NCBI GenBank assembly: GCA_004557565.1
Contig: SFGS01000012.1
Span: forward strand, 1 to 64,000
Direction of reading: 5' to 3'
Length of the DNA stretch: 64,000 nt
Origin: Bacteroidales bacterium
Lineage (GTDB): Bacteria > Bacteroidota > Bacteroidia > Bacteroidales > Muribaculaceae
The notes under the pieces were generated by a model, which saw only the letters and a list, made by a program, of their open reading frames with translations, did no database searches and was not told the origin of the DNA. This document shows, piece after piece, positions 1-8,592 of this stretch (position 1 is its first letter; each line of letters opens with the position of its first letter). The translations under genes and the position numbers were made by a program.

Positions 1-98
1 CTTTTTTATAACTCACTGAAAATCTGAAAGAAAAATTTTCACTTTTTTTTGACCATTTTTTGAGCCATACGCCAAATCGGGCTTTTTCAGCGAATCAC

Positions 99-125
99 CT
101 GAAACACCTGAAACACCTGAAACAC
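99..125. repeat. Three 9-bp tandem units CCTGAAACA
   Basis: The 9-bp unit CCTGAAACA is repeated three times head to tail in an AT-rich non-coding stretch. No function is visible. It is the first part of a 465-bp region without a recognisable gene. Confidence 0.8.
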
Positions 126-130
126 CAATT

Positions 131-305
131 CAGAAATTAGAAATTAGAGGTTAGAAATTAGATTTTGAGGTTAGAAATTAGATTTTAGAGAGCGTGGGAA
201 TTAGATTTTGGAGGGTGGAAATTAGATTTTAGAGGGTGGAAATTAGATTTTGAGGTTAGAAATTAGATTTTAGAGGGCGTGGGAATTAGATTTTGGAGGG
301 TGGAT
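131..305. repeat. TTAGAAATTAGA-type degenerate tandem array
   Basis: The stretch is built from degenerate units based on GAAATTAGATTTTAGAGGGTG and TTAGAAATTAGA. Related arrays lie at 20268-20300, 25890-25920, 41451-41530, 41691-41726 (inverted) and 49552-49584, always between genes. From about 306 to 465 I see no gene, only AT-rich sequence upstream of the convergent end of the TerB-like gene. Confidence 0.75.
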
Positions 306-465
306 AATGCGTTTTGGGCTTTATGGGAGCGAAGATAGGATAAGGAAGAGTGTTTATGCAAGGGCAATATGGAGATGATTTGGGAAATGTGTGGTTTGAC
401 ATTAGTTTGCTTTACACATTATATAATAGAGCGATTTTTTAAGGGGATACAACGGTATGAGGAAT

Positions 466-792
466 TTATTTGAAATAGGAATCTATTTTGAGGCGATGCG
501 CCACGGCGTTAAGCAACGCGATTTCGGTATCTGACACTTTTTCGTCGGCATCAATTACCTCAACGAGTTTTTTCGCGAGGAAGATTTTTCCTTCGGTAGA
601 AGCATTCTCCATCACATCAATCGCCAAAGGCAACGGAATTTCGCGCGCCAACAGGAAAGTTTCGTTGTCAACGCCAAGGCTGCTTAAAATTTTCTTGACA
701 GCCACACATTCGCGTGCGTCAATCAGTCCGTCGGCATTTGCCATTTCGATAAGAATGCTTGTAAAAGCTATTTTTTGATTCTGTGTGAGCAT
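466..792 (-). CDS. TerB-like helical protein
   Basis: A small all-helical protein of 108 residues resembling the TerB/DjlA-N family, a domain with acidic helix hairpins. The two halves carry the typical acidic clusters NADGLIDARE and IDADEKVSDTE, spaced as in TerB, where they bind metal. I chose the ATG giving MLTQNQKIAF; ten more residues upstream are possible but fit the family less well. No signal peptide, so cytoplasmic. It is divergent from the glycosidase gene to its right and stands alone. Its role is unknown; tellurite resistance should not be assumed from the fold. Confidence 0.65.
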   Translation of the reverse strand: MLTQNQKIAFTSILIEMANADGLIDARECVAVKKILSSLGVDNETFLLAREIPLPLAIDVMENASTEGKIFLAKKLVEVIDADEKVSDTEIALLNAVAHRLKIDSYFK

Positions 793-855
793 TTTCAATG
801 ATGTTTGTTTATGACCACACAAAAATACAGATTTCAGCCGAATAACAGAAAAAGA

Positions 856-887
856 TTTGCTGAAAATTTAACGATGTCGTAATTTTG
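856..887 (+). promoter_or_regulatory. Bacteroidota sigma-AB promoter for the GH10-like gene
   Basis: A TTTG -33 element at 856-859 is followed after 20 bases by a -7 box TAATTTTG at 880-887, matching the Bacteroidota consensus TTTG-N19-21-TAnnTTTG. The expected start of transcription is about 7 bases downstream, leaving a very short leader before the ATG at 904. Confidence 0.7.
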
Positions 888-903
888 CATTAAAATTAAT
901 AAA

Positions 904-2421
904 ATGAAAAGAATGAAACAACTATTAACAGCCATGTTGATTGCCTTGGCGGCAATTGGCAGCATGGCACAAAATGCAAAGAAACATGAGTTCAGAGGCG
1001 CATGGCTCCATATCATCGGTCAGAGTCAATACGCAAAAATGACTCCTGAAGAGACCCGAAAGTACCTCATTTGGCAACTCAACGAACTTAAAGCCGACGG
1101 CGTGAACGCCATTATCTGGCAAATCCGCCCACAAGCCGACGCCGCCTACCCCAGCCAACTCGAACCTTGGAGCAAATGGATTAGCGGTACTGCCGGCGTG
1201 GCGCCAACCCCAGTGTGGGACCCATTGCAATTTATGATCGACGAAACCCACAAGCGCGGCATGGAACTGCACGCTTGGATTAACCCATACCGCGTGACCA
1301 GCGGAAAGGACGACAAACCTGCACAGGGACACATTTACTATCAGCACCCTGAGTGGTTTGTGAAATATGCCGACGGCAAGATTTACTTCGACCCTGCTTT
1401 GCCCGAAAGTCGCAACTTCATCGACGTGGTGGTGCGCGACATCATCAACCGCTACGATGTGGATGCCATTCACATGGACGACTACTTCTACCCTTACCCA
1501 GTGGCTGGCGCAGAATTTCCCGACAGCGCATCGTGGGAGAAATACGGAAAGGCTGAAGGTTGGACCGACAAAGGCGACTGGCGCCGCCACAACGTGGACT
1601 TGCTCATCGAACAACTTCACAACACCCTGCAAGAGGTGAAGCCTTGGGTGCAACTTGGTATCAGCCCATTCGGCATCTGGCGCAACAAGAAAACCGACGC
1701 TCGCGGTAGCGAAACCCACGGTTTGGAATGCTACGACGCACTTTACGCCGACTGCCCCAAGTGGACCAAGGAAGGTTGGGTAGATTACATGGTGCCTCAA
1801 CTCTACTGGGAACAGGAACACCCAAGAGCAAGCGGTGAAAAGTTGATGCCCTGGTGGAACGGCGAAGCATACGGCCGCGGCATGTACTACGGTTTTTCGG
1901 TGGCCAACGTAATGACCCATAAAGACACCCGCGACAGCACCATCGACAACCAACTCGGCGAAAAGATGGAACTGCTCCACAAACTCGACAACGTGAACGG
2001 CGTGGTTTGGTGGCCAGGCTACACCTTGACCAACAACTTCAAGGGCGTGGGCGACATGCTCAAACGCAAGTACATGACCACACAAGCGCTTCCACCCGTA
2101 TATACTTGGCTCGACAACAAGGCTCCAGAGGCAGTGAAGAAACTCAAGGCACAAGCAAGTTGCTGCGAAACCGTGCTGCGCTGGAACGCTCCAAAAGCCA
2201 CCGACGCAATGCAAAAGGCAGCTCGCTATGTGGTGTATCGCTTCAAAAAGGGCGAGGCAGTAGATATCAACAAGGCAGAAGCCATTGTGGAAATCACCGG
2301 CGAAACCTGCTACCACACACGCGGCACACTTAAAGGCAAATATGTGTATGCCGTGACCGCAGTGGATAAGTGCAACAACGAATCTGCACCTGCTACTGTG
2401 GAAGTGGAAATCACCAAATAA
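904..2421 (+). CDS. Glycosyl hydrolase-like 10 (DUF187/DigH-type) protein
   Basis: A 505-residue secreted glycosidase-like protein of the GHL10 (DUF187) family, whose characterised member DigH cleaves denuded peptidoglycan glycans in Escherichia coli. It opens with a signal peptide (MKRMKQLLTAMLIALAAIG, cleavage near SMAQ), then the family signature EFRGAWLH and a TIM-barrel with GMELHAWINPYR and DAIHMDDYFYPYP, whose acidic residues are probable catalytic positions. The last 90 residues look like a fibronectin type III-like module (VVYRFKKGE, YAVTAVD). It is followed after 26 bases by the phosphoethanolamine transferase gene, so the two are probably co-transcribed and both act on the envelope. 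Substrate is inferred from family only. Confidence 0.85.
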   Translation: MKRMKQLLTAMLIALAAIGSMAQNAKKHEFRGAWLHIIGQSQYAKMTPEETRKYLIWQLNELKADGVNAIIWQIRPQADAAYPSQLEPWSKWISGTAGVAPTPVWDPLQFMIDETHKRGMELHAWINPYRVTSGKDDKPAQGHIYYQHPEWFVKYADGKIYFDPALPESRNFIDVVVRDIINRYDVDAIHMDDYFYPYPVAGAEFPDSASWEKYGKAEGWTDKGDWRRHNVDLLIEQLHNTLQEVKPWVQLGISPFGIWRNKKTDARGSETHGLECYDALYADCPKWTKEGWVDYMVPQLYWEQEHPRASGEKLMPWWNGEAYGRGMYYGFSVANVMTHKDTRDSTIDNQLGEKMELLHKLDNVNGVVWWPGYTLTNNFKGVGDMLKRKYMTTQALPPVYTWLDNKAPEAVKKLKAQASCCETVLRWNAPKATDAMQKAARYVVYRFKKGEAVDINKAEAIVEITGETCYHTRGTLKGKYVYAVTAVDKCNNESAPATVEVEITK

Positions 2422-2447
2422 AGATACACTACGTTCAATCAACGAAG

Positions 2448-4250
2448 ATGATTGGAATTAAAACAACGGCAACAGCCATTATCGACTTTTTAGCACGTCC
2501 GCTAACACGAATGTGGGCGTTCACCTTGTCGGTAATGGCTGTTTACATTCCACTGAAATACGGTTTGGGAGGCGTAATCCTGCAAATGAAATACATGATT
2601 CCCGAACTGTTCACCCTCTCGCTGCTCCTGTCGCTGGTGGAGAAAGACAAATGGCGCACGGCTCTGGAATGGGTGTTCATCATTCTGCTCGGCTTGCTGA
2701 GCACGGTGGAGGTGTGGCTATCGAACCACTTCAACCTGCCGCTGTCGTACCAAGCCATACAACTGCTGATGGAAACCAACCCACGCGAATCGAGCGAGTT
2801 TTTCCACGGATTCGTGCTTCAGTCCTACACACTCCGATACCTCATTGCATTCCTTCTCGGATTGGCTGTGGCGGCAGTGCTGTATCTGATTCGGGCGAAA
2901 GGCACATTGCTGCCGCTGTTCCGCAAATTGGCGCAATACCCTCGCTGCACCATGGTGGCGAAAGTGGTGCTGATAGTGGCTGTGGGCACATTCTACTATG
3001 TGCGCACCGGTTGGCTCTCGATGCAGCCACGCTACTGGTACTCGATGACGAGTACATCGGTGAGCGAATTTGAGAAGCGATTCACCGAAGGCGAACAAGC
3101 CGGCGGCTGCGGAGCGTGCACGCCATTGAGCCGAGTGATGCACGGCATCAGACTCTACGAACTCACCTCCAAGCAATGCGACGAACTGGTAAAGGTGTCG
3201 GCAAGAACGAGGATTGAGGGCTGCGACTACAAGGCGAGCAACATCGTGCTGATGATTGGCGAAAGTTACATCAAGCGCCATGCCCAAATCTACGGCTACG
3301 ACAAACCCACCACCCCACGAATGATGGAGGAAATGAAGAAAGGCAACTTAGTGGCATTCAGCAATGCAGTTACACCCTACACCCTCACATCAAATGTGAT
3401 GAAAGAAATGCTATCGATGCACAGCGTGGATCAAGAGGGCTCGTGGTCGTCGGTGCCAATGATGCCACAACTGTTCCGACTGGCGAAATACCGTGTGAGC
3501 CTGCTCTCCAACCAGTTCACACGCTTCAACAGCGAAATTTGGAACAGCACAGGCGGATTCTTCCTCACCAATCCGAAAGTGACGAGGATAATACTTGATT
3601 ACCACAACGACCAACATTACCGCTTCGATGAAGGACTTCTGCCCGAACTTGACGCACAAATGCGAAAACAAGCCGAGCGCAACCTCATCCTTTTCCATGT
3701 GCGCGGCCAGCATGTGGAATTTATGTACGGCTATCCCGAATACCGCCCCCATTTCACCATCAAAGACTACGCCCACCGCAAGGGACTGAACCAAGAGCAA
3801 AAGCAATCGATTGCCGACTACGACAACAGCACGCTCTATCAAGACTCGATAATGGGCGCACTTATCGACCGCTTCAGGGACAAGGATATGGTGATGGTGT
3901 TTGTGAGCGACCACGGCGAAAACGTGTACGACGACGGCAAGACGCTTGGGCGCATCCACAACGACTACTCACGCCCCATGCTCGAATCGGAGTACGAGGT
4001 GCCGATGTGGATATGGTATTCCGACAAATACAAGGCACTGCACCCCGACATGGTGGAGAAAATCAAGCGCGCGGCAAACCGCCCATTCGAAACCGACGAC
4101 ATGCCGCACCTACTGCTGGAACTGGCAGGCATACGGTGCACATATTTCAATCCCTCGCGCAGCCTCATCAACGACAAATACAACGCCAAGCGACCACGGC
4201 TTGTGGGTGCCGAAAAGCGAAATTACGACGAGTTGATGCGTGGCAAATAG
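2448..4250 (+). CDS. Phosphoethanolamine transferase (EptA-like, sulfatase fold)
   Basis: A 600-residue inner-membrane enzyme expected to move phosphoethanolamine from phosphatidylethanolamine onto lipid A or another surface glycan. About five hydrophobic segments occupy residues 10-210, followed by a periplasmic alkaline-phosphatase/sulfatase domain. Visible motifs are MIGESYIKRHAQIYGYD with the first metal-binding Glu, VTPYTLTSNV with the likely nucleophilic Thr, and FVSDHGENVYDDG with metal ligands. I chose the ATG 26 bases after the upstream stop rather than an in-frame start inside the glycosidase gene. The acceptor cannot be read from sequence. Members of this family can lower sensitivity to cationic peptides. 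Confidence 0.85.
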   Translation: MIGIKTTATAIIDFLARPLTRMWAFTLSVMAVYIPLKYGLGGVILQMKYMIPELFTLSLLLSLVEKDKWRTALEWVFIILLGLLSTVEVWLSNHFNLPLSYQAIQLLMETNPRESSEFFHGFVLQSYTLRYLIAFLLGLAVAAVLYLIRAKGTLLPLFRKLAQYPRCTMVAKVVLIVAVGTFYYVRTGWLSMQPRYWYSMTSTSVSEFEKRFTEGEQAGGCGACTPLSRVMHGIRLYELTSKQCDELVKVSARTRIEGCDYKASNIVLMIGESYIKRHAQIYGYDKPTTPRMMEEMKKGNLVAFSNAVTPYTLTSNVMKEMLSMHSVDQEGSWSSVPMMPQLFRLAKYRVSLLSNQFTRFNSEIWNSTGGFFLTNPKVTRIILDYHNDQHYRFDEGLLPELDAQMRKQAERNLILFHVRGQHVEFMYGYPEYRPHFTIKDYAHRKGLNQEQKQSIADYDNSTLYQDSIMGALIDRFRDKDMVMVFVSDHGENVYDDGKTLGRIHNDYSRPMLESEYEVPMWIWYSDKYKALHPDMVEKIKRAANRPFETDDMPHLLLELAGIRCTYFNPSRSLINDKYNAKRPRLVGAEKRNYDELMRGK

Positions 4251-4307
4251 AATGCCTTTTGAGTGAAATAGACCTATTACCAATTGTGAACAATGTGAAC
4301 AAACATA

Positions 4308-4442
4308 AACCCAAATCGGTCATTAGGACGTGAAAGGATTTTTTAGATTACTTCTTGCGGTCTTTCGGTTTTTATAAGATGCCTTTTGCTTGTTTTTAAT
4401 TCGTAATAGCTCGCTATCACTCATTAAAAGACAAACAAAATT
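4308..4442 (+). mobile_element. MITE-like element, copy A (3' truncated)
   Basis: The left terminal repeat AACCCAAATCGGTCATTAGG and the internal segment (CTTCTTGCGGTCTTTCGG, then AATTCGTAATAGCTCGCTAT) match copy B at 45062-45247 almost base for base. The match stops just after AGACAAACAAAATT, so the right terminal repeat is missing. The rest of the 236-bp gap leads straight into panB, making this remnant part of the panB leader or promoter region. Confidence 0.85.
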
Positions 4443-4486
4443 TGTTACACAAGAGGCATTTGTAAATAGTAAGACGAAAAAAGGAA

Positions 4487-5311
4487 ATGAAGAAATCAAT
4501 ATATGATTTATTGAGCCGTAAGGGTGGCGCTCCATTGAGTATGCTCACCGCTTACGACTATCACACAGCATGCACTATCGACGAAGCCGGTATCGACATG
4601 ATACTCGTGGGCGATTCTCTCGGCAACGTGATGCTCGGCTACGAAAACACATTGGCTGTGACCGTAGAGGATATGATCCACCACGGTAAAGCCGTGTGCC
4701 GTGGCGCAAAAAACACCTTCGTGGTGGTGGATATGCCATTTATGTCGTATCAAACTTCGGTAAGCGACGCAGTGCGCAACGCCGGACGCATCATGAAGGA
4801 AACCAACTGCCAAGCCGTGAAACTGGAAGGCGGCGCGGTGTATGCCGACCGCATCAAAGCCATTGTGGAGGCAGGAATACCAGTGGTGGCGCATATCGGC
4901 CTCACCCCACAATCGGTGAACATGCTCGGCGGCTACAAAGTACAGGGAAAGACGGTGGAAGCCGCTCAACACCTCATCGACGACGCAAAAGCGGTGGCAG
5001 AGGCAGGTGCTTTCGCCATCACGCTTGAGTGTGTGCCAGCCGCACTTGCACAGAAAGTGACGGAAAGCGTGCCAGCGTTGACCATCGGCATCGGCGCAGG
5101 CAATGGCTGCGACGGTCAGGTGCTCGTGTATCAAGACATGCTGGGCTACACCGACGGCTTCACCCCGAAATTCGTGAAAAAATACGCCAATCTTCACGAA
5201 GTGATGCTCGAAGCCTTCAAGCAATACAAGGCAGAGTGCGAAAATCGCACCTTCCCCACCCCAAGCCACACCTTCAAAATCAGCGAAGAAGTGCTTGAGA
5301 AATTATATTGA
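4487..5311 (+). CDS. panB: 3-methyl-2-oxobutanoate hydroxymethyltransferase
   Basis: PanB makes ketopantoate from alpha-ketoisovalerate and 5,10-methylene-tetrahydrofolate, the first committed step of pantothenate synthesis. The 274 residues fit the family length. Recognisable are MLTAYDYHTACTIDEAG, the Mg-binding ILVGDSLGNVMLGY, VKLEGG, the AHIGLTPQ motif and the C-terminal IGIGAGNGCDGQVLVYQDM. It is the first gene of a run panB-panC-panD-coaBC-coaX-DUF2520 in pathway order on one strand. The region just upstream is a truncated MITE, so its promoter may partly derive from that element. Confidence 0.97.
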   Translation: MKKSIYDLLSRKGGAPLSMLTAYDYHTACTIDEAGIDMILVGDSLGNVMLGYENTLAVTVEDMIHHGKAVCRGAKNTFVVVDMPFMSYQTSVSDAVRNAGRIMKETNCQAVKLEGGAVYADRIKAIVEAGIPVVAHIGLTPQSVNMLGGYKVQGKTVEAAQHLIDDAKAVAEAGAFAITLECVPAALAQKVTESVPALTIGIGAGNGCDGQVLVYQDMLGYTDGFTPKFVKKYANLHEVMLEAFKQYKAECENRTFPTPSHTFKISEEVLEKLY

Positions 5312-5353
5312 AAATCATATTTTAATAAATATATACACATTTACAGAAGCAAC

Positions 5354-6196
5354 ATGAAAGTTGTAAAAACAATTCAAGAGGCAAGAGAAATCATTGCCGC
5401 ATGGAGAAAAGAAGGCCTCAGCGTGGGTTTGGTTCCCACCATGGGCTATCTTCATGAAGGTCACCAAAGTTTGATTGCAAAATCAGTTAGCCAAAACGAC
5501 CGCACCGTGGTATCGGTGTTTGTAAACCCAATCCAATTCGGCCCCAACGAAGACCTTGAGGCATATCCACGCGATTTGAACCGCGATATGCAACTGGTGG
5601 AAGCCACAGGCGGCGACCTCATCTTCAACCCAGAGCCAAGCGAAATGTACCCACCACATTTCACCTCATTCATCGACACCACCGAGACCACCGAACTGCT
5701 GTGTGGCGCTGTTCGCCCCATCCACTTCCGTGGCGTTTGCACCGTGGTGGGCAAACTGTTCAACATCGTTCGCCCCGACCGTGCATACTTCGGTCAGAAA
5801 GACGCTCAGCAGTTGGCCACTATTCGCCGCTTTGTTCGCGACCTTAATTTTGGCATCGAGATTGTGCCATGCCCTATCGTTCGCGAAGCCGACGGACTGG
5901 CAAAATCGAGCCGCAACACCTATCTCAGCCCAGCCGAGCGCCAAGCCGCGCTCATTCTCTCCAAGAGTTTGAAATTGGGTAAGGAAGCGATTGAAAATGG
6001 CGAAAAAGACGCAAAGAAGGTGATTGAAATCATCAAGGCGAACCTCGCTACCGAGCCACTGGCACGCATCGACTATGTGGAAGTGGTGGATTTTGAAAAC
6101 ATTCAGCGCGTGGACACCATCAGCGGCGAAACCCTCGTGGCAATAGCCGTGTATATTGGCAAAACACGCCTCATCGACAACTTCATTATCGGATAA
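5354..6196 (+). CDS. panC: Pantoate--beta-alanine ligase (pantothenate synthetase)
   Basis: PanC joins pantoate and beta-alanine with ATP through a pantoyl-adenylate. The 280-residue protein shows the nucleotidyltransferase HxGH-type motif in VPTMGYLHEGHQSLI (residues 26-40), then FVNPIQFGPNEDL, the YFGQKDAQQL motif and the SSRNTYLS loop. It lies 42 bases after panB and 10 bases before panD, so the three are one operon. It needs beta-alanine from PanD, encoded next door. Confidence 0.97.
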   Translation: MKVVKTIQEAREIIAAWRKEGLSVGLVPTMGYLHEGHQSLIAKSVSQNDRTVVSVFVNPIQFGPNEDLEAYPRDLNRDMQLVEATGGDLIFNPEPSEMYPPHFTSFIDTTETTELLCGAVRPIHFRGVCTVVGKLFNIVRPDRAYFGQKDAQQLATIRRFVRDLNFGIEIVPCPIVREADGLAKSSRNTYLSPAERQAALILSKSLKLGKEAIENGEKDAKKVIEIIKANLATEPLARIDYVEVVDFENIQRVDTISGETLVAIAVYIGKTRLIDNFIIG

Positions 6197-6206
6197 AGCA
6201 AAGCAC

Positions 6207-6596
6207 ATGGAAATTACTCTTTTAAAAGCAAAAATTCACCGTGCTGTGGTCACACAAGCCGATTTGAACTATGTGGGAAGTGTGACCATCGACTCTACCT
6301 TGCTGCAAGAGTCGGGCATTTTAGAATATGAGAAAGTGCAGATTGTGGACATCGAAAACGGCAACCGATTCGAGACCTACACCATAGCGGGCGAACCTGG
6401 TTCGGGCATCATCTGCCTGAACGGAGCCGCCGCAAAATGCGTGAGCGTGGGCGACAAGGTGATTATCATGGCTTACGCCAACCTCACCCCAGAGGAAGCC
6501 AAAACGCACAAGCCAATGGTGGTGTTTGTGGACGACGACAACAAGATTGCACGAAAAGCCAACTACGAGAAGCACGGACTGCTGTGCGACCAATAA
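6207..6596 (+). CDS. panD: Aspartate 1-decarboxylase
   Basis: PanD decarboxylates L-aspartate to beta-alanine using a pyruvoyl group formed by self-cleavage. With the ATG chosen here the protein starts MEITLLKAKIHRAVVTQADL, so the cleavage pair is Gly24-Ser25 in YVGSVTID, exactly where expected. Length, 129 residues, is normal, as are the NGAAAK and VIIMAY motifs. An upstream in-frame start overlapping panC was rejected because it would displace the cleavage site. Sixteen bases separate it from coaBC. Confidence 0.97.
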   Translation: MEITLLKAKIHRAVVTQADLNYVGSVTIDSTLLQESGILEYEKVQIVDIENGNRFETYTIAGEPGSGIICLNGAAAKCVSVGDKVIIMAYANLTPEEAKTHKPMVVFVDDDNKIARKANYEKHGLLCDQ

Positions 6597-6611
6597 TCCA
6601 CTCGCAAAAAT

Positions 6612-7814
6612 ATGCTACAAGGTAAAACCATCGTACTGGGCGTGACGGGAAGCATTGCCGCCTACAAGATTGCCAACTTGGCTTCGATGCTGGTGAAGCA
6701 AAGGGCTTCGGTGCACGTGATTATGACACGCAACGCGTGCAACTTCATCACCCCCACCACGTTTGAAACCCTCACAGGCAACAAATGCCTCATCGACACA
6801 TTCGACCGCAACTTCGAGTTTCAGGTGGAGCACGTGTCGCTCGCACAGAAAGCCGACCTATTTTTGATTGCGCCAGCCACAGCCAATGTGATAGGCAAAC
6901 TGGCACACGGCATTTGCGACGATATGCTCACCACCACCGTGTTTGCCACTAAAGCGCCCAAACTGGTGTCGCCAGCGATGAACACCAACATGTGGGAAAA
7001 CCCCATTCTCCAAGACAATCTGGCCACCCTCAAGCATTACGGCTACGACATCATCAGCCCTGCTTCGGGCCGACTGGCCTGCGGCGCTGTGGGAAGCGGC
7101 AAAATGCCATCGGAAGAGGTGCTGATGAGTCATATCCTGCTGCATGTGGGCAAGGAAAAAGACATGCAGGGCAAGCGCATACTTGTCACTGCCGGCCCCA
7201 CACAAGAGGCTATCGACCCTGTGCGATATATCACCAACCACTCAAGTGGCAAAATGGGATATGCCTTAGCGAAAATGGCGGTGATGCGTGGCGCGAGCGT
7301 TACGCTCGTGTCGGGTCCGGTGAACATTGAGCCATTTATCGGCATCGACGTGGTGAACGTGAAAAGCGCCGCCGACATGGCTGAAGCCGTGGCAGCAAGA
7401 AGCGAGGCAAGCGACATAGTGGTGATGTGCAGCGCTGTGGCCGACTACACCCCCACGCACTATTCCGCGCAGAAGGTGAAAAAGAGCGATGGTGAACTGT
7501 CGATTCCATTGGCACGCACCACCGACATTCTCCACACGCTCGGAATGAAGAAAAAAGAGGGTCAGATGCTTGTGGGATTTTCAATGGAAACGGAAAACCT
7601 GATAGAAAACTCGCGCAAGAAGTTGAGCAAGAAAAACGCCGACATCATTTGCGCCAACACCATCGCCGACGGTGGTGACACAGGGTTTGCCGTGGACACC
7701 AACCAAGTGACACTCATCACCGAAACCGAGGTGATAACGCTGCCCCTCTGCACAAAAGAGGAAACAGCCGACCTCATATTGTCGCACATCGTAGAACTTC
7801 AGAAAGAAAAATAA
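6612..7814 (+). CDS. coaBC: Bifunctional phosphopantothenoylcysteine decarboxylase/synthetase
   Basis: CoaBC conjugates cysteine to 4'-phosphopantothenate (CoaB) and decarboxylates the product (CoaC), giving 4'-phosphopantetheine. The first ~185 residues are the FMN-dependent CoaC part, with GSIAAYKIANL, the active-site His in VEHVSLAQ and the substrate clamp PAMNTNMWENP. The rest is CoaB with AGPTQEAIDPVRYITNHSSG and a Rossmann-like fold. Length of 400 is typical of the fused bacterial enzyme. It lies between panD and coaX with gaps of 15 and 7 bases. Confidence 0.96.
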   Translation: MLQGKTIVLGVTGSIAAYKIANLASMLVKQRASVHVIMTRNACNFITPTTFETLTGNKCLIDTFDRNFEFQVEHVSLAQKADLFLIAPATANVIGKLAHGICDDMLTTTVFATKAPKLVSPAMNTNMWENPILQDNLATLKHYGYDIISPASGRLACGAVGSGKMPSEEVLMSHILLHVGKEKDMQGKRILVTAGPTQEAIDPVRYITNHSSGKMGYALAKMAVMRGASVTLVSGPVNIEPFIGIDVVNVKSAADMAEAVAARSEASDIVVMCSAVADYTPTHYSAQKVKKSDGELSIPLARTTDILHTLGMKKKEGQMLVGFSMETENLIENSRKKLSKKNADIICANTIADGGDTGFAVDTNQVTLITETEVITLPLCTKEETADLILSHIVELQKEK

Positions 7815-7821
7815 TCAGCAC

Positions 7822-8592
7822 ATGCGTCTATTGGTAGATATTGGTAACTCCACCACCGTGATGGCGATTGCGAAAGCCGACGGAAGCATTGAAAGCACTT
7901 GGCGATTTAAAACGCAGAAAAACGGGACGGAATACTTTTTCCGCAACGAAATCATCGGCGGACTTACGCCCCGAAGCATCACACCCTCGCAAATTGAGGC
8001 GGTGGTGGTTAGTTCGGTGGTGCCAGAGGTGAAAGAGGAATTGAGCGAGGCGGTGATTTCGGTCATCGGCAAGGCTCCACACTTCTTCAGCGTGCACGAC
8101 GCCAAGCGTGTGATCGACATAGATGTGGAATCGCCCACACAGTTGGGCAACGACCGAGTGGCCGACGCTATCGGTGCTGTGGCTTGCTACGGTGCGCCGG
8201 TGATTGTGTTCGACCTGGGCACAGCCACCACCGTGGGTGTGGTGAACGAGGATAAATGCTTCATTGGCGGCATGATTATCCCCGGCGTGAAAACCTCGCT
8301 GAGCGCGCTCACCACCAGAGCATCACAACTCCCCACCATCAATATCGAGAAACCAAAACACATTATCGGTCGCAACACCATAGAGTGTATGCAAAGCGGC
8401 ATTATTCACGGCACAGCGGCAATGATCGACGGCATTATCAGCGACATTCTGCCCTCGTTCGGCAATCAGCCAGTGAAAATTGTAGCCACTGGCGGTATGT
8501 CGAAGCAGATCATGCCCCATTGCAAACACGAAATCGCCGTTGAGCCACATCTACAATTTAAAGGCATATTTCACGCCACTAAAGAGTTATGA
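7822..8592 (+). CDS. coaX: Type III pantothenate kinase
   Basis: CoaX phosphorylates pantothenate at the entry to CoA synthesis; type III enzymes are not inhibited by CoA and need a monovalent cation. The acetate/sugar kinase fold is shown by the phosphate-1 motif LLVDIGNSTTVMAI near the N-terminus, by QLGNDRVADAIGAV and by the phosphate-2 motif VFDLGTATTVGVVN; GGMIIPGVKTS follows. The 256 residues are normal. Its stop overlaps the start of the DUF2520 gene (ATGA), implying translational coupling. Confidence 0.95.
   Translation: MRLLVDIGNSTTVMAIAKADGSIESTWRFKTQKNGTEYFFRNEIIGGLTPRSITPSQIEAVVVSSVVPEVKEELSEAVISVIGKAPHFFSVHDAKRVIDIDVESPTQLGNDRVADAIGAVACYGAPVIVFDLGTATTVGVVNEDKCFIGGMIIPGVKTSLSALTTRASQLPTINIEKPKHIIGRNTIECMQSGIIHGTAAMIDGIISDILPSFGNQPVKIVATGGMSKQIMPHCKHEIAVEPHLQFKGIFHATKEL

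Noticed and set aside
925..2442. A 505-codon open frame on the minus strand opposite the GH10-like gene
   Set aside because: It mirrors the coding strand in codon position, is His/Val-rich with no domain, and the plus strand has an obvious enzyme with signal peptide and promoter. Similar long antisense frames (for instance 21217-23034 opposite hsdR) have the same cause.
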